From Pseudomonas asuensis (GTDB taxonomy: Bacteria; Pseudomonadota; Gammaproteobacteria; Pseudomonadales; Pseudomonadaceae), in assembly GCF_014646755.1 (NCBI RefSeq), contig NZ_BMNW01000003.1, positions 62,001-126,000 on the forward strand: 64,000 nucleotides of DNA, written 5' to 3'. How positions within the stretch are numbered: position 1 is the first letter of the stretch; each line of letters begins with the position of its first letter. Both the position numbers and the translations under genes were made by a program. Below, piece after piece: positions 63,224 through 64,000 of this stretch. Under the pieces are notes generated by a model. That model searched no databases, was not told the DNA's origin, and saw only the letters and a list, made by a program, of their open reading frames with translations.

Positions 63224-64000
63224 TCAGACTAGTCCAGCCGCAGCGTATTGAGGACGTATCGAGTAATCCGCCAGAAAATGCTCAAGCCGCTGTTGTTCTG
63301 GCAGCTCATTAAACGCAACGGCCAATGCTTCACGATGAATGCCTGTAGATGCTAACCACAGGCAGTCAATGTTGGCTGAAACAGCACCGGGTACGTCGGT
63401 TACCAATGAGTCACCAACAAAGAGTAATTTGGTAGCGCCTAATGTTGCCAGTTCGCGTTGAGCACAGAAAAAAGCATAGGGATCAGGTTTCCCGTACCAG
63501 CGTACGCTTCCTCCCAGCGAGGTGAAGTAGTCAGCCAATTTACCTGCCGCATAATAAGGCAAACCGCCCGACACTACGGTGCGATCGGGGTTAGCGCAGA
63601 GAAACGGCAAATGTGTAAAAGCCTTGAGTGGAGCTTGGCGAAGCGCCAGTTCTTCCTGAGGAAAGCTTCCAACACCTAATATCAATGACGCTTGTTGAAT
63701 ATCGGTTACAAAGCGGCTACGAATATGCTCGGGCCAATTGCTTTGACCTTCGCCTGGTCCCGTTAAGTAGATACCGCCATGAGCCAGCTCAGGCTCTTGA
63801 TTAATGGCATCAATGGCTAGCTGTCCAGAGGTTGTTATGCCGGCAAATTGTTCTCGACCGATTCCCAGTTCGATCAAGTGATCCATCATGGAAGCAGCAT
63901 CACGGGAGGCGTTACTCAGAAACCAGACAGGCTTGCCTTCGTTTACCCGTCTCATCAGCCAATTCTGCGCACCCGGAAAGGCATCATAGCCATCAATCAG
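63224..64000 (-). CDS. HAD-IIA phosphatase (5' end outside window)
   Basis: Haloacid dehalogenase superfamily phosphatase with an IIA-type cap; 258 codons are visible and the N-terminus is cut by the window edge. The frame continues upstream of the ATG at 63955 to the end of the window (IDGYDAFPGAQNWL), so that ATG is internal. Visible HAD motifs are VWFLSNASRD (motif II Ser/Asn region), WYGKPDPYAFF with the motif III Lys, and LFVGDSLVTDVPGA with the motif IV acids. The motif I Asp pair lies outside. Similar IIA proteins act on small sugar or nucleotide phosphates; the substrate here is unknown. Confidence 0.88.
   Translation of the reverse strand: MIDGYDAFPGAQNWLMRRVNEGKPVWFLSNASRDAASMMDHLIELGIGREQFAGITTSGQLAIDAINQEPELAHGGIYLTGPGEGQSNWPEHIRSRFVTDIQQASLILGVGSFPQEELALRQAPLKAFTHLPFLCANPDRTVVSGGLPYYAAGKLADYFTSLGGSVRWYGKPDPYAFFCAQRELATLGATKLLFVGDSLVTDVPGAVSANIDCLWLASTGIHREALAVAFNELPEQQRLEHFLADYSIRPQYAAAGLV

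Overview
The window is a stretch of chromosome from a gamma-proteobacterium of the Pseudomonas group. The evidence is a series of Pseudomonas-type gene neighbourhoods: dusB / DUF3426 / prmA / accCB / aroQ / dsbD; trmB / DUF3392 / hemW / rdgB / metWX / yggT-proC-yggS / pilTU; pyrC'-pyrB-pyrR-ruvX-yqgE / tonB / gshB / pilGHIJK-chpABC / rsmE; and folM / DUF1244 / mioC / lrgAB. Base composition, judged by eye, is only moderately GC-rich for the genus, so a lower-GC Pseudomonas or a close relative is likely. I cannot name the species. No rRNA, tRNA, insertion sequence, prophage or CRISPR array was seen.

Layout. 1-9.4 kb (mostly minus strand): tRNA modification (dusB, cut by the window edge), a zinc-ribbon membrane protein, ribosomal protein methylation (prmA), the biotin part of acetyl-CoA carboxylase (accB, accC), aroQ, dsbD and a REC-REC-GGDEF diguanylate cyclase. 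9.6-17.4 kb (mostly plus): DUF2333, an aldo/keto reductase, a SUI1-like factor, speA, mtgA (minus), DUF423, thiS-thiG and trmB. 17.4-25.8 kb (minus): DUF3392, hemW-rdgB, metX-metW, a dynamin-like GTPase and the yggS-proC-yggT operon. 25.9-28.1 kb (plus): the pilus retraction motors pilT-pilU. 28.1-31.5 kb (minus): a two-gene radical-SAM / UdgX-type DNA repair operon behind a near-perfect LexA box, then an NlpC/P60 hydrolase. 31.7-38 kb: a double-TM2 membrane protein, the pyrimidine operon with a metal-site-less dihydroorotase homologue, tonB and gshB. 38.2-51.3 kb (plus): the complete Pil-Chp chemosensory operon, dominated by a 2370-residue ChpA. 51.4-54.3 kb (minus): rsmE, the folM / DUF1244 / HopJ-family group and a membrane-anchored ABM-domain protein. 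54.6-56.7 kb (plus): a MioC-like flavodoxin and the lrgA-lrgB pair, separated by the wreck of a LysR-type regulator. 56.7-64 kb (minus): a chemoreceptor, a SirB1-type protein, a SWIM-SNF2 helicase, a 2-hydroxyacid dehydrogenase and a HAD-IIA phosphatase cut by the window end.

How they fit together. Twitching motility is the best represented process. PilT/PilU power retraction, the Pil-Chp pathway controls it, and the TonB just upstream belongs to the paralogue linked to twitching in P. aeruginosa. The most interesting accessory unit is the SOS-box-controlled radical SAM plus DUF4130-UdgX operon. The UdgX half keeps the histidine that in characterised UdgX proteins forms a covalent bond with uracil-containing DNA, while the radical SAM partner has no known reaction. 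The second notable locus is lrgAB: the divergent LysR regulator has decayed to about 390 bp with a frameshift, two stop codons and a lost core, yet a perfect 21-bp inverted repeat survives in the shared promoter region.
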